Shown: piece after piece, positions 8,422 through 17,323 of the stretch
Position numbering within the stretch: the first letter of the stretch is position 1
Layout of the letters: each line of letters begins with the position of its first letter
Assembly: GCA_020722205.1 (NCBI GenBank)
Contig: DYLF01000019.1
Location: forward strand, 1-38,092
Direction: 5' to 3'
Source: Desulfobacca acetoxidans
GTDB taxonomy: Bacteria > Desulfobacterota > Desulfobaccia > Desulfobaccales > 0-14-0-80-60-11
Length of the DNA stretch: 38,092 nucleotides
Translations under genes and position numbers: made by a program
The notes under the pieces: model-generated
Seen by the model: only the letters and a program-made list of their open reading frames with translations
Told to the model about the DNA's origin: nothing
Database searches by the model: none

Positions 8422-9979
8422 GAGGGCGGCCTTCCTGCCACCCAAGCGCTCGCTGCTGAGTTTTTTGCCCGGGCGCCAGGGCGGCGGCCAGAACCTTATA
8501 CACTGCCGTGTTATCTACATAGCGGCCGTCAAAGCCTGTCTTGCCCCAATCAGGGTAAAACCTGGCAAAATAAGGATCGGTGCCCTCCACGAGGGAGTCA
8601 AAGACTTCCGCCCCGGCTCCCCGGGCGAAGAGAGGGACCAATTCGTTGGTGTGTTTGTTGCTATGCCATTTAACCCGAGGGATGCCGCTAACGTCAGCTG
8701 GTTGCAGGCGTTGGAAGGGGATGACCCCGGAATTTGCTCCCATTGGCAAACCGTTGCCGTGATCTGTGGTGATGATCAACAGGTTATCAGCCCAGCCGCC
8801 GTTTTTCTCAATCCAACTGACCACCCACCTTACACAGTGATTGAAATCGCGCTGCTCCTCGATGAGGCGGGAGGTTTGGTTGGCGTGGGCGGCCCAATCC
8901 ACGGCGCCGCCCTCAATGTGCAGGAAGAAGCCTTTATTCCCGCTGGCCCGGCTTTTAGTCTGTAACAGATGCACGGCCGCCTTGGTCATGGTCAACAAGG
9001 TGGGGACGTGGGGGATCGGCGGGTCATCATCCACCTTATCAGTGAGGTCATAACCGTCGCGTTTCTGCTGCAAGGTTTCAGCCACCTGCGCCACTCCCAG
9101 CAGGCGGGGAGGAAAGGGCCCAGAGCCACCCTCGGCAATGACCTCAAACTCAGCCTTGCTCTCAATTAACTTCCACCCTTGCGGGTGGGTTCCTTCATGC
9201 AAAGCGATCCAGGTGGCCCGCCCGCCCATGTATTTGGCCCGCTGGTCGGTGATGGCGGGATCGTTATAGGAGGCGATCACCAGGCGCCCATTGTGGTCGT
9301 ATTGGGGGTGGCCGGCGCCCATGATGACGTCCATGACCTGGCCGGCCAGCATGGCATTGGCAATGGCCTGGTAATTCCGGCGGCTGATGTTATGGGCGTT
9401 GCTGAAACCGGCCGGAGTGGCGTGGCACCAAGGCACCGAGGTGATGGTGCCCACCGCCTGGCCATGTTGTTTGGCCAGTTCTGGTATATTGGGGGTGAGG
9501 GGAGACCCGCCGCCGGCCGGCTCATTGCTCCAGTTGATGGCGTGGCGATAAGTTTTTTGGCCGCAAGCCATGGCAGTGACCGCGGCGGCGGAATCCGTGT
9601 AGTTTTGTCTGAGATACCGATAGGCCTTGAAAAAATAAGGATAGCCTTCCTCCTCGCCGTTGTCCGGGGTGGTGTCCCAGGCTTGGTGGGGGTCATAGCT
9701 AACCTGCGGCACCTGCCCTCCGGTGGGGAAAGTGGAGGTATTCAGGGGAAAGGTGGTCATCAAAAATTTTCTGAACTCCGGTCCGAAGTAGATGGAAGAA
9801 GCAGTACGGCCCTGGGTGTAAAGGTCAGTCATGTCCCAGGCTCCGAAGCTGGCGCCGTCGCTGATCATGATGAATATGTTTCTTGGCTGGCCAAATGCCG
9901 GGAAGGCCCAAAAAACCGCCACCACCAAAACCATGGCGGTCAACCAGGAATTTCGGATTCTGTGCATGACAAACCTCAA
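8402..9979 (-). CDS. phoA: Alkaline phosphatase, periplasmic
   Basis: 525 residues. Releases inorganic phosphate from phosphomonoesters outside the inner membrane, feeding the neighbouring Pst transporter. The signal peptide covers about residues 1-30 (cleavage after AFG likely). Metal and catalytic residues of the family are visible: Asp41 in [10 protein letters not shown], the nucleophile Ser130 in [11 protein letters not shown], the [13 protein letters not shown] metal-binding block, the TTDHGNG Asp-His pair and a C-terminal HTNELVPL His. The protein may start at residue 5 (MHRIRN). Its 3' end overlaps pstB2 by 20 bases in the opposite direction, so the two transcripts are complementary at their ends. 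The symbol is by family; PhoA-type is favoured over PhoD/PhoX because of the DSAAA motif. Confidence 0.9.
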   Translation of the reverse strand: MRFVMHRIRNSWLTAMVLVVAVFWAFPAFGQPRNIFIMISDGASFGAWDMTDLYTQGRTASSIYFGPEFRKFLMTTFPLNTSTFPTGGQVPQVSYDPHQAWDTTPDNGEEEGYPYFFKAYRYLRQNYTDSAAAVTAMACGQKTYRHAINWSNEPAGGGSPLTPNIPELAKQHGQAVGTITSVPWCHATPAGFSNAHNISRRNYQAIANAMLAGQVMDVIMGAGHPQYDHNGRLVIASYNDPAITDQRAKYMGGRATWIALHEGTHPQGWKLIESKAEFEVIAEGGSGPFPPRLLGVAQVAETLQQKRDGYDLTDKVDDDPPIPHVPTLLTMTKAAVHLLQTKSRASGNKGFFLHIEGGAVDWAAHANQTSRLIEEQRDFNHCVRWVVSWIEKNGGWADNLLIITTDHGNGLPMGANSGVIPFQRLQPADVSGIPRVKWHSNKHTNELVPLFARGAGAEVFDSLVEGTDPYFARFYPDWGKTGFDGRYVDNTAVYKVLAAALAPGQKTQQRALGWQEGRPLSHTCR

Positions 9980-10105
9980 TCCTTAACAGGGGTGCGGCAG
10001 GATTTCAGCGGGGGGGCCGAGCCAAGCAGCCGGATGGGGCCGAGGCGCGTGCACACCTGCAGCCCCCCGCCAGCAGAGGAAAGGAAGGCGAATAATTCTC
10101 CCTTT

Positions 10106-10981
10106 TTACTGTTTCCGGGTGTAGCGCATTTCAATATAGTTGTCGTTGACGATGCGGGCCAGGACAAATTCCTGAGCCACCTCCTGAGGGGTGATGACGA
10201 TGCCGTTGTTGGTGAGTTCCCGCGCCACCAGTTCCGGCGTATGCTGGGAAAAGATGCGGCGCAACACCTGGTGCATGGTGGCCACGTCCACGTTGCCCCG
10301 CCGCGGGAGGTCGCGGGGGATATCATTCTTAATCCGCTGGAAGAAGAAATCCACCCGATAATCGCCGGCCACACTGGGAAAGCGCACTACTTGCTCTTCT
10401 TCCGTGCCTTCATTTAAGAGTTCCTGGGGCACATAGCGCTCTATCACCCGCTGGGTCTGGTTCCATTGGGCCAGATAGAGAATGGAGACCACGTCGTAAT
10501 GGTCCAGCGGCCGCTGCTCTTCCTGCTCCACCCGGCTGGTGCCGAATCTTTTGAAGCGGTATTCAGGGGCCTCGGGGTGGCGGTTGACCACCATGTCCAC
10601 CCCGTAGGTGCCGACGGAGCAGGAAAGATTCAACTGGTTGCCATCCTCGATGGGCACCTGGTAACTCCGCAACTTTTCCAGAATCAGGCCATGGCGGTGC
10701 CCACAGAGGAGACGCCGGATCAGAGCCTGCATCAGGTGGGGGGTGGCCTGATATTTCGGCGAGAGCGCCAGGGAGGCGAGGCTTTCCACCGTCATCCCGA
10801 CATAGTAGGAGTCAAGAGTCAAACTGAGGTCAATCTTCCCCGGTTGGGTGCCACCAGGACTGTAAAGCCGCCAGATTTCCTTAAAATCAGATTCCTTTAA
10901 CAGCCCCAGAACGTTGATCAGATCAAAGGAATCCAGCTCCCGCTGTTCCAATTCCTCCATCAGGCACTTGGCGCGCATCAC
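10106..10981 (-). CDS. Conserved-looking protein of unknown function
   Basis: 291 residues from GTG 10981, or 290 from the ATG at 10978; AAAGGGGG precedes both. I do not recognise a family. It is soluble, with no signal peptide or membrane segment, and is rich in charged residues. It has an all-helical opening (MEELEQRELDSFDLINVLGLLKESDFKEIW) that could be a helix-turn-helix or dimer region, then mixed alpha/beta sequence with repeated short strands (NLSCSVGTYGVDMVVN, YRVDFFFQRI). Base composition matches its neighbours. It lies 126 bases upstream of the alkaline phosphatase gene on the same strand, so the two could share a transcript, and it is divergent from the secreted hydrolase gene at 11075. 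Confidence 0.75.
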   Translation of the reverse strand: MMRAKCLMEELEQRELDSFDLINVLGLLKESDFKEIWRLYSPGGTQPGKIDLSLTLDSYYVGMTVESLASLALSPKYQATPHLMQALIRRLLCGHRHGLILEKLRSYQVPIEDGNQLNLSCSVGTYGVDMVVNRHPEAPEYRFKRFGTSRVEQEEQRPLDHYDVVSILYLAQWNQTQRVIERYVPQELLNEGTEEEQVVRFPSVAGDYRVDFFFQRIKNDIPRDLPRRGNVDVATMHQVLRRIFSQHTPELVARELTNNGIVITPQEVAQEFVLARIVNDNYIEMRYTRKQ

Positions 10982-11074
10982 AATAGCCCCCTTTCTTTTT
11001 GTTCTATTTTAATATAATCATAGGACGATTTGGGTGCAAGCGGTCAGTTATTTTGGCAATGAGGCCGATTTAAC

Positions 11075-12172
11075 ATGAAGACTTTTGCCCGAGTAATCCT
11101 TTTTTCTTTCTATTTTTGGGCGCTGGCTTTCAGCAGCCAGAATGATTTTAAGAGTGTGAGGCCGGGGCGGGAATTCAGTTTTCCGCGGGATCACGGGGCG
11201 CATCCCGAGTTCAAGACGGAGTGGTGGTATTATTCCGGGCATCTTAACTCAGACGACGGCGAAAGATTTGGCTATCAGCTAACCTTTTTCCGGGTGGGCT
11301 TAAAAAGACCGGGTTCCCCCGCGCCCTCAGCCTGGGCAGCCCGGAACGTGTATTTTGCCCATCTGGCCCTGACCGCCCCGGGTTTGCGCAGTTTTCTGTT
11401 CAAGGAGAAGGTGGGACGCGGTGCCATGGGTCTGGCCGGTGCGGAAACAGACTGTCTCAAGGTCTGGATCGACGACTGGCAGGCCGAGGCTCTGGGAGAG
11501 GAACATCACCTTAGGGCCGGAGATGAGGAGGCGGCCTTGGAGTTGGTGTTGTGCCCTCTAAAACCACCGGTGTTGCACGGCGAGGGCGGTTATAGCCGCA
11601 AAGCCGAAAAGGGCGCGGCAGCCAGCTATTATTACTCTGTCACCCGTCTGCTCAGCCGAGGCCGAGTAACCCTCAAGGGCCGCAGTTTCATGGTGTCAGG
11701 AGAGAGCTGGCTGGACCGGGAATTTTCCACCGGCCAGATGCCGTCGCACCTGGTGGGATGGGACTGGTTCGCTCTGCAATTGAGCGACGGGGCAGAAATT
11801 ATGCTTTATCTCCTGCGCCGCCAGGATGGCGGCCTCGATGCGGCTTCGTCGGGCACCTGGGTGGATTCCCAGGGCCATGCTCACCACCTCAGATTGGCAG
11901 ATTTTGAGGTGCAGGCCCAAGGGGCCTGGAAATCTCCCCACTCAGCAGCAAGTTATCCGGCGGCCTGGGAAATCACCATCCCGGCCACCGGCTATCACCT
12001 GAGACTTACCCCCACCTACCATGACCAAGAACTGCGCACCGGCGGCGCCGCTCGCCTCATCTACTGGGAGGGGCAGGTGGCCATCCAAGGAAAAAAAGGC
12101 TCCGAATCTGTCTCGGGCCGGGGCTACGTGGAACTTACCGGCTATGCCGGGTCTTTGGGGGGCAGGTTTTGA
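11075..12172 (+). CDS. Secreted lipocalin-type hydrolase (AttH/CrtC-like family)
   Basis: 365 residues with an N-terminal hydrophobic segment of about 20 residues (signal peptide or anchor). Family hallmarks are the HPEFKTEWWYYSGHL block near residue 45, SGESWLDREFST near residue 208, and VGWDWFALQLSDGAEIMLY after it; these are typical of the AttH/CrtC-like 'predicted secreted hydrolase' group with two lipocalin-like barrels. Known members include carotenoid 1,2-hydratase and AttH-like proteins often found beside ABC exporters, but here no carotenoid or LolCDE-like gene is adjacent, so the substrate is unknown. A GC-rich hairpin follows at 12235-12263. Confidence 0.85.
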   Translation: MKTFARVILFSFYFWALAFSSQNDFKSVRPGREFSFPRDHGAHPEFKTEWWYYSGHLNSDDGERFGYQLTFFRVGLKRPGSPAPSAWAARNVYFAHLALTAPGLRSFLFKEKVGRGAMGLAGAETDCLKVWIDDWQAEALGEEHHLRAGDEEAALELVLCPLKPPVLHGEGGYSRKAEKGAAASYYYSVTRLLSRGRVTLKGRSFMVSGESWLDREFSTGQMPSHLVGWDWFALQLSDGAEIMLYLLRRQDGGLDAASSGTWVDSQGHAHHLRLADFEVQAQGAWKSPHSAASYPAAWEITIPATGYHLRLTPTYHDQELRTGGAARLIYWEGQVAIQGKKGSESVSGRGYVELTGYAGSLGGRF

Positions 12173-12234
12173 TAATGATTGTCGAAAGCGGTGAACCGAA
12201 AGGCGACAGCCGAAAGAAACATCAAAAACCCGGT

Positions 12235-12263
12235 CTGGGGGCGGGTTGGCAGCCCGCCCCCAG
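12235..12263. terminator. GC-rich perfect hairpin between convergent genes
   Basis: Arms CTGGGGGCGGG (12235-12245) and CCCGCCCCCAG (12253-12263) with a 7-base loop, 11 perfect pairs. It lies between the convergent hydrolase gene (ends 12172) and glycosyltransferase gene (ends 12306). No U-run follows on either strand, so it is probably a transcription barrier or mRNA end-stabiliser rather than a classic terminator. Confidence 0.5.
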
Positions 12264-12305
12264 CGCAGAGCCTTTGATACTAAGACTGGAAAATTGGAGA
12301 CCCTG

Positions 12306-13682
12306 TTAGCGGGTCAGCCAGCGGTCGTTGGTGAGAGTAAGGAAGGCCCAGGGTTGTACCCAATTAAGGGCGAAGAAGGCGAAGTACGAGTACAGGATGC
12401 CGTAAATAAACTCGAAGTCCCGTTCCTGGTGATAGTAATAATACATATACACCAGGGTGATGATGCCCAAGCCGGCGAAGAATTTCACCATGACGATAGG
12501 GTAGAGGACAAAGGAGACCAGGAGCAGACCCAGGAAGAGATAGGTCAGGGGAAACTCTATCTGGGTGATGAAGAAATCGACGATGGGCAGCAACCTATCC
12601 CGTTGACGATATTTGGTAAACAGATAGCCGAGCTGGACAATCGATTCCCGGAAATTGGCGCGATCCCAGCGCAGGTACATCCTGCACAGCCCGCGATAGC
12701 TTTCCGGCACCATGGTGTGGACGATGGCGGTGCGTTGGTAAGCGGAGTAATAGCCTTGGCGCAGGACAAAGTTGGTCAAGGCCCGGTCCTCACCAATATT
12801 GGCCGGTCGGCCTAAAAACGTCTGCTGACGCCAGTCTGTCAGAATGGGTCGCAGGGCGGAAGCCCGGTAAGCAGAGAGGGCGCCGGGAGTGCAGGTCACA
12901 CAGCCATACATGGACTGAGAAGCCCGCAGAAAATCAAAGGCCAGGACAAAGCGCACCGCCAGCATGCGGGCCAAAAGACTCCGGAAGCGGTTGTGCACTT
13001 TGACATTGCCGGCCACCGCCCCTATCCGCGAGTCCGCCAGCATGGGGGCAATAACCTGCTTGATGGTGTCAGGACGGATTATGCTGTCTGAGTCAATGGT
13101 GATGAAGAAGTCGCCCTTCCCCTCCCTAAAGCCGGTATACAGACCTTCTTTCTTACCCCGGTTCTGGGGGAAGTGGATGGCCTTGATAAGATGAGGAAAG
13201 CGCTGTTGGGCCCGGTGGATATACTCCCAGGTGTCGTCCTGGGAGCCATCATCGATGCAGATAATTTCCAGTCTGTCGGCCGGGTAATCAGAAGCTACTG
13301 CCGCATAGATGGATTTTTCCACCATCGCGCCCTCATTGTAGGCCGGAATGATCACCGTCACTGCAGGCAGCGGTCCGGCCGGCAATTGGTAGGGCTGGTA
13401 GCGCCACCACAACACTGTGCGGCATACCTGGAAGGCCAAGACACTCAGGGTGAACCCCGCCCCCAAGGCCAAGAGCGGTGAGGCAAAACTTTGACGGCTG
13501 AGCAGAGTCAGGTAGCCGTTGAAGGAGCCGAATTTTAAGGCCACGACGAAACAGAGCAACAGAACGGCAGGCACCAGGATTTTTAAAACCAGATCCAAAA
13601 TCTGAAGACGTTGCTCTTCCTGGCTGCGCCATTTTCCCGGCACTAAGGGCAACGCCTTGCTGGCAGTTCGCATGGTCGTCAA
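12306..13682 (-). CDS. Processive family 2 glycosyltransferase (membrane)
   Basis: 458 residues. Two hydrophobic segments near the N-terminus (about residues 28-50 and 68-90) precede a GT-A catalytic domain, then several C-terminal membrane segments (about 355-450). Catalytic motifs in order: VIIPAYNEG, CIDDGSQDDTWEY, TIDSDSIIRPD (DxD-like), GEDRALTNFVL (the general-base ED) and YLRWDRANFRES, standing for the Q/RxxRW motif of hyaluronan, chitin and cellulose synthases. The protein ends TLTNDRWLTR, common in the HAS/NodC-like group. It probably polymerises a beta-linked sugar across the inner membrane; the sugar cannot be told. It is monocistronic here, with no c-di-GMP PilZ domain. An alternative start lies four residues in. 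Confidence 0.88.
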   Translation of the reverse strand: MTTMRTASKALPLVPGKWRSQEEQRLQILDLVLKILVPAVLLLCFVVALKFGSFNGYLTLLSRQSFASPLLALGAGFTLSVLAFQVCRTVLWWRYQPYQLPAGPLPAVTVIIPAYNEGAMVEKSIYAAVASDYPADRLEIICIDDGSQDDTWEYIHRAQQRFPHLIKAIHFPQNRGKKEGLYTGFREGKGDFFITIDSDSIIRPDTIKQVIAPMLADSRIGAVAGNVKVHNRFRSLLARMLAVRFVLAFDFLRASQSMYGCVTCTPGALSAYRASALRPILTDWRQQTFLGRPANIGEDRALTNFVLRQGYYSAYQRTAIVHTMVPESYRGLCRMYLRWDRANFRESIVQLGYLFTKYRQRDRLLPIVDFFITQIEFPLTYLFLGLLLVSFVLYPIVMVKFFAGLGIITLVYMYYYYHQERDFEFIYGILYSYFAFFALNWVQPWAFLTLTNDRWLTR

Positions 13683-14103
13683 GTTCCTCGCTTCAAGCAG
13701 AATTTTATCTGAGCGCTTTAATATGCAAGGGCCTTGCCAAAAAAGGCCGGCGACTCCAGTGGTTAACTCTCTATTATTGCTGTTAAAAAAAATAGCTGAG
13801 GATTCTTCCCCCGGGCTTTAAATAAATTTTTCTCTGCTTGAGAGAGTCAGCACAAAAGCGAGATTTTTTTTCTCAAAATGAGAAAAAGACCAGCAGGGAG
13901 AATCTTGGCGCTAGTGAATTCAGGAGGTTACCTGCACCAGGAGTAGTATAAATTTTTGTGCTGTCCAGGAAGAGAGTGAAATTACTCAATTTAGTTTTTC
14001 CTAAGCCGGCGGTTCACTTATCAGCGATAATGTGATAGAGGTAAACCAAAGGCTTTTGGCGCAAGCGCAAGTTGACATTGCCAGGCGGAGATGAGAAGGC
14101 CCC
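13683..14103. other. Divergent intergenic region with perfect inverted repeat
   Basis: 421 bases between the divergent glycosyltransferase gene and the redox operon. No gene seen. At 13867-13887 there is a perfect 9-base inverted repeat, TTTTTCTCA and TGAGAAAAA, around AAA. It is not followed by a U-run in either direction, so an operator for one or both divergent genes is more likely than a terminator. GAGAAGG ahead of 14104 is the ribosome site of the plus-strand operon. Confidence 0.4.
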
Positions 14104-15546
14104 ATGAAAAAGACAGGGAATGCTCGAACTGAGACCATGGCTGAGGGACTACGACTGGAAAATGTCGGCCGGGAAGTCACCGTTCCTCCCGGAACCATTA
14201 TTGTCAAACAAGGTGATGCGCCGGAAGATTTTTATGTGGTCAAGTCAGGGCGGTTGCGGGTATTTCGCCAGTCCGCCGAAGGTATCCGCACTGAACTCAC
14301 CAACTTGGGGCCGGGCTCCTACTTCGGGGAAGTGGCCCTGGTCACTGGCCAGCCGCGCACGGCCTCCGTGGAAGCTTTGGAAGAGGCCACTCTCCTGCAA
14401 ATTTCCAAGAGCGAATTTGATTGGGTGCTGGATCACAACCCCCAATTGGCCCGGCACATCATCAAACAGATGGCCAACTGGCTGGTCTCCGGTGACCACC
14501 GCCTGGAGCAGGAAGTGGTGCACCAGGTAAAGCTCCGCCAGATCTCTTGGTTTGATTACCTCCTCATTGTGGGTGTGAGCATCGTCTTTGCCTTGATCTT
14601 CAACATGTACAACGACAATCAGATCCCTCTGGTGCACGACTGGTCTAACAAAGCCCTGCCGACCGAGATTTCCCTGGAGCAGGGCGCGGACATATACCGC
14701 AAAAAGCAAGCGGTGTTTGTCGACGCCCGCAAGAATAGTTTTTATGAGGATCGGCACATTAAGGGCGCTCTCAATCTGCCGGTGGTCTTTTTTGATCTGA
14801 TGTACCCCATGTTCAAGTTCATGATGATGCAGATGGAGCTGCCGGCTGATGCCCCCATTATTGTTTACGGCGGTACAGTGAGCCGGCGCTTCGACATTGA
14901 ATTGGCCCGCCTGCTCAAGGACAAGGGCCACGATAAGGTGATGGTGCTCAACGGCAACTACCGTGCCTGGGAGTACGCCTTTCCCCGGGAGGAAATAAAA
15001 GGGAAAGAACTTCCACCTCTGCCCCTGGGATTGGCTGGCTATCTGGAATGGCTACCGGTCAGCATTTTCGGACTTATCCTGATCCCCCAGGTGCGCCGCA
15101 GCCCTTATCTGGCGGTGTTTTGCCGGCTGCTTCTGGGAGTGATCTTCATTCAATTTGCCCTGAGCAAAATCATGCGGCCGGCGGTCTTTGCCATGAATGT
15201 GGTGGATTACGGCATGATGCCGGCTTGGGGGGTGAACTTGTGGGCCCTTATTCTCCCCTGGGCCGAACTGGTGGCCGGGCTGTTTCTGATTCTGGGCATC
15301 CGGACCCGCACCGCCGCCACCCTTATCGGCGGCATGAACATCATTTTTATGGTCGGCCTGGTCCATGCCCTGATCTATGGTCTGCCCATCAACTGCGGGT
15401 GTGTGGGTGAAGCCGGCGAGCCGGTGACCTGGTGGAAAGTCGTGAAAAACGCCGGTATGCTTTTCATGACCATCCAAATCTTTCTCTATGACCGTCTCTT
15501 TGTGTTGGATCGCGGCGGCTTCATTTGGCGGGAAAGGAAAATATGA
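14104..15546 (+). CDS. cNMP-binding / rhodanese-fold / MauE-DoxX-like membrane fusion
   Basis: 480 residues, three domains. Residues about 15-125 are a CRP-type cyclic-nucleotide-binding domain with the phosphate-binding cassette FGEVALVTGQPRTASV (Gly75, Glu76, Arg85). A membrane segment lies near 152-168. Residues about 190-300 are a rhodanese fold (FVDARKNSFYEDRHIKGALNLP), but the active-site Cys expected after IVVY is replaced: PIIVYGGTVSRR (Gly256), so sulfur transfer is unlikely. The C-terminal third (about 310-465) has four hydrophobic segments and a CGC motif (431-433) with EPVTWWKVVKNAG, as in the MauE/DoxX-like family linked to thiol-disulfide chemistry. First gene of a four-gene overlapping operon; its TGA overlaps the next ATG. 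Likely a membrane redox protein gated by a nucleotide. Ligand and partner unknown. Confidence 0.88.
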   Translation: MKKTGNARTETMAEGLRLENVGREVTVPPGTIIVKQGDAPEDFYVVKSGRLRVFRQSAEGIRTELTNLGPGSYFGEVALVTGQPRTASVEALEEATLLQISKSEFDWVLDHNPQLARHIIKQMANWLVSGDHRLEQEVVHQVKLRQISWFDYLLIVGVSIVFALIFNMYNDNQIPLVHDWSNKALPTEISLEQGADIYRKKQAVFVDARKNSFYEDRHIKGALNLPVVFFDLMYPMFKFMMMQMELPADAPIIVYGGTVSRRFDIELARLLKDKGHDKVMVLNGNYRAWEYAFPREEIKGKELPPLPLGLAGYLEWLPVSIFGLILIPQVRRSPYLAVFCRLLLGVIFIQFALSKIMRPAVFAMNVVDYGMMPAWGVNLWALILPWAELVAGLFLILGIRTRTAATLIGGMNIIFMVGLVHALIYGLPINCGCVGEAGEPVTWWKVVKNAGMLFMTIQIFLYDRLFVLDRGGFIWRERKI

Positions 15547-15926
15547 AGACAAACAGTCTGAAGCGGGCATTTGCCTTGGGGTTGACTCTGGGTTGGTTGC
15601 TGGTGTGGGGGTGCGGCGAATCCCGCCTGCCCTTTGCCGGCACCTATCGCTCGCTGGCACCCTTCGCCGATTCAGGTTATATTGACCTTCACCTCAAGGA
15701 AAACGGCGAGGCTACCTGGAGTCTGGCCCAGGAAGGCAAATCCTTTAAATTAAAATGGCGAGTGGCGGATGGCCGCCTCTGGTTCTATACCAAGGAAGGC
15801 GGCCTGATGATCGCTACCCCCGGAGAGGGGGGCCAGTATCTGGCGGTGGACCTGACCGGCGACTGGCATCCGGGGTGTCCTCCCCAGCAATGCATCAATT
15901 TCAAAAAAGTGCAGACAGGCGGATGA
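15543..15926 (+). CDS. Small lipoprotein of unknown function
   Basis: 127 residues from the ATG at 15543, which follows GGAAAGGAA and overlaps the previous stop as ATGA. The signal peptide ends in a lipobox (LLVWGC), so the mature protein is predicted to be lipid-anchored. The remainder is a small beta-rich domain (TYRSLAPFADSGYIDLHLKENGEATW...), resembling lipocalin-like or META-type single-domain lipoproteins, ending with two Cys in GDWHPGCPPQQCINF that could form a disulfide or bind a metal. No family can be named. Coupled to the MauE-like protein upstream and the secreted protein downstream, it is probably a periplasmic component of the same redox unit. Confidence 0.82.
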   Translation: MKTNSLKRAFALGLTLGWLLVWGCGESRLPFAGTYRSLAPFADSGYIDLHLKENGEATWSLAQEGKSFKLKWRVADGRLWFYTKEGGLMIATPGEGGQYLAVDLTGDWHPGCPPQQCINFKKVQTGG

Positions 15927-17095
15927 AAAGAGAAAGATTCATGGTGGGCAGGACGGCGGGTCTGCTTTGGGCAACTCTCCTGTTGGCGGTGCTGCCCCAG
16001 GTTAGCTGGGGCCTGCCACCGATCACGGAGGTAACGTCCCTCGGACTCAGCCGCCTGGAGGATACTACCTATCTTACCGTGATGGCCAACCGGGCGGTGG
16101 ACGGCAGGGTCACCCCGGTGCAGGCGGAGGGGAAAACCCATCTGCTGGTGGCATTCCCACTCGCCCGGGCCGGACGCTTACCTGCCCAGCTGGCCGGTGA
16201 CGGGGTTCTGGTGCAGCGCCTCCGGACTGAGGTCTCCACTGGGCGGGGGGTGCAGGTTATCCTGGAGATGATTCCGGAAAGGCCTTATACTTTTTGGCGC
16301 CAAGGCCGGATCCTACCGAACGGCCACTATGCCTTCATTGTGGGCCTGAAGGGAGAGAGGACTGCCGCCTGGGAGAATCCCCGCCCTGTACGATCATCCA
16401 CAGCCCAGGAAACCAGACCGGAAAGCAGGACGGAATTTGAGCCTCAAACCTCCTTGGCCTCGACGTCCCCTGGGATTGCCAGCGGGGGACGGCTGGCGGA
16501 ATTGAAAAGCCTCATGCCCAAGGCCGCCCGCCTGCTCCACTACCTGGAGAATGAGGGCTGGCACTTGAGCAAAAAGGAGGACTACGATCGTCCTGGGAAA
16601 CGCTTCAGCCAGGGGTTCTTCCTGAGCAACCCGAAACATCCGGAGATGGTCGTCAAAATCGCCTATCTGCCGGCCAATGCCCCGGGCGCCCCCCACATCA
16701 GTATGGTCACCTTGTCGTTGGAAAATCTTGCCGGAGGGACGGCTGCTGAATACCGCCACCTTCGTCAATGGAGCTTCTCCCAGATCAAAGCCAAGTATGA
16801 GGATATTGGTGACTTTTTTGATGAGGCCCTGAAACCTCTGAGGGTGAAGTTACGCCAACAGTGCCAGCAAGTGGCGCAGCGGGAAGAAGTTTTTCTGAAG
16901 GGTTATGCCTCTCAGGCCTTCCCCGGCAATCCCCAGATCGCCGATCTGGTCATGAAACACCTGCAGGAGAAAGTCAACCCCCGGTTTGAGGGAGTCCAGT
17001 ACACCGTTTCTGAGGAGCCGCTCGGCATCCTGAACCTGGTGGATTTTACTTACCTCCGGGCCTATTATCTAGACCACGGCACAGGAGGAGGATAA
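15923..17095 (+). CDS. Secreted protein with AMIN-like N-terminal domain
   Basis: 390 residues from the ATG at 15923, overlapping the previous stop (ATGA). A signal peptide covers about residues 1-30 (LLLAVLPQVSWG). Residues about 33-145 resemble an AMIN domain (TYLTVMANRAVDGRVTPVQ..., ILPNGHYAFIVGLK), the small beta module that binds the cell wall or secretins. A disordered Ser/Thr/Pro/Glu stretch (about 150-190) precedes a C-terminal domain I do not recognise (GWHLSKKEDYDRP, MVVKIAYLP, FFDEALKPLRVKLRQQCQQVAQREEVFLKGYASQ...). The stop shares its A with the next ATG (TAATG). Likely an envelope protein working with the neighbouring lipoprotein. Confidence 0.8.
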   Translation: MKRERFMVGRTAGLLWATLLLAVLPQVSWGLPPITEVTSLGLSRLEDTTYLTVMANRAVDGRVTPVQAEGKTHLLVAFPLARAGRLPAQLAGDGVLVQRLRTEVSTGRGVQVILEMIPERPYTFWRQGRILPNGHYAFIVGLKGERTAAWENPRPVRSSTAQETRPESRTEFEPQTSLASTSPGIASGGRLAELKSLMPKAARLLHYLENEGWHLSKKEDYDRPGKRFSQGFFLSNPKHPEMVVKIAYLPANAPGAPHISMVTLSLENLAGGTAAEYRHLRQWSFSQIKAKYEDIGDFFDEALKPLRVKLRQQCQQVAQREEVFLKGYASQAFPGNPQIADLVMKHLQEKVNPRFEGVQYTVSEEPLGILNLVDFTYLRAYYLDHGTGGG

Positions 17096-17319
17096 TGGCG
17101 AAAGAAATTATTATTTACGGCAAGGAGACCTGCCCCTTTACCAATCGGGCCCGGGAGGCCAAAAACCAGGAAGGTTATACGGTGATTTACCGGGATGTCC
17201 TGAAGGATGACCAGAACCTCCAGGAGATGCTCAAACTTACCGGTGGGGACCGCCGGGTACCGGTCCTGGTCGAAGCAGACATGGTCAGTATAGGCTACGG
17301 CGGCACCTGAAGAGTTTAG
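17095..17319 (+). CDS. Glutaredoxin-like UXX-star selenoprotein, UGA read as Sec
   Basis: Read to the first stop it is a 71-residue glutaredoxin-like protein: KETCPFTNRA (Cys13, CPxT motif), RRVPVLVE with the cis-Pro, and a GYGGT end. The apparent stop TGA (17308-17310) is followed in frame by AGA GTT and then TAG (17317-17319), giving ...GYGGT-U-R-V-stop. As I recall, NCBI names a family 'UXX-star (seleno)protein family 1' for this end: Sec, two residues, stop. A SECIS-like hairpin sits at 17324-17340, its loop about 20 bases after the UGA. A normal gene finder would cut the last three residues, including the reactive one. It is the last gene of the redox operon (start overlaps the previous stop), likely cytosolic, with a Cys13/Sec72 redox pair. 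The glutaredoxin fold is clear; Sec decoding is inferred. Confidence 0.8.
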
Positions 17320-17323
17320 CCAA

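Noticed and set aside
9179-10417. Long plus-strand frame of 412 codons
   Set aside because: It is antisense to the alkaline phosphatase gene and the unknown protein, both better supported; its sequence is His/Gly/Val-rich as expected of a shadow of GC-rich genes.
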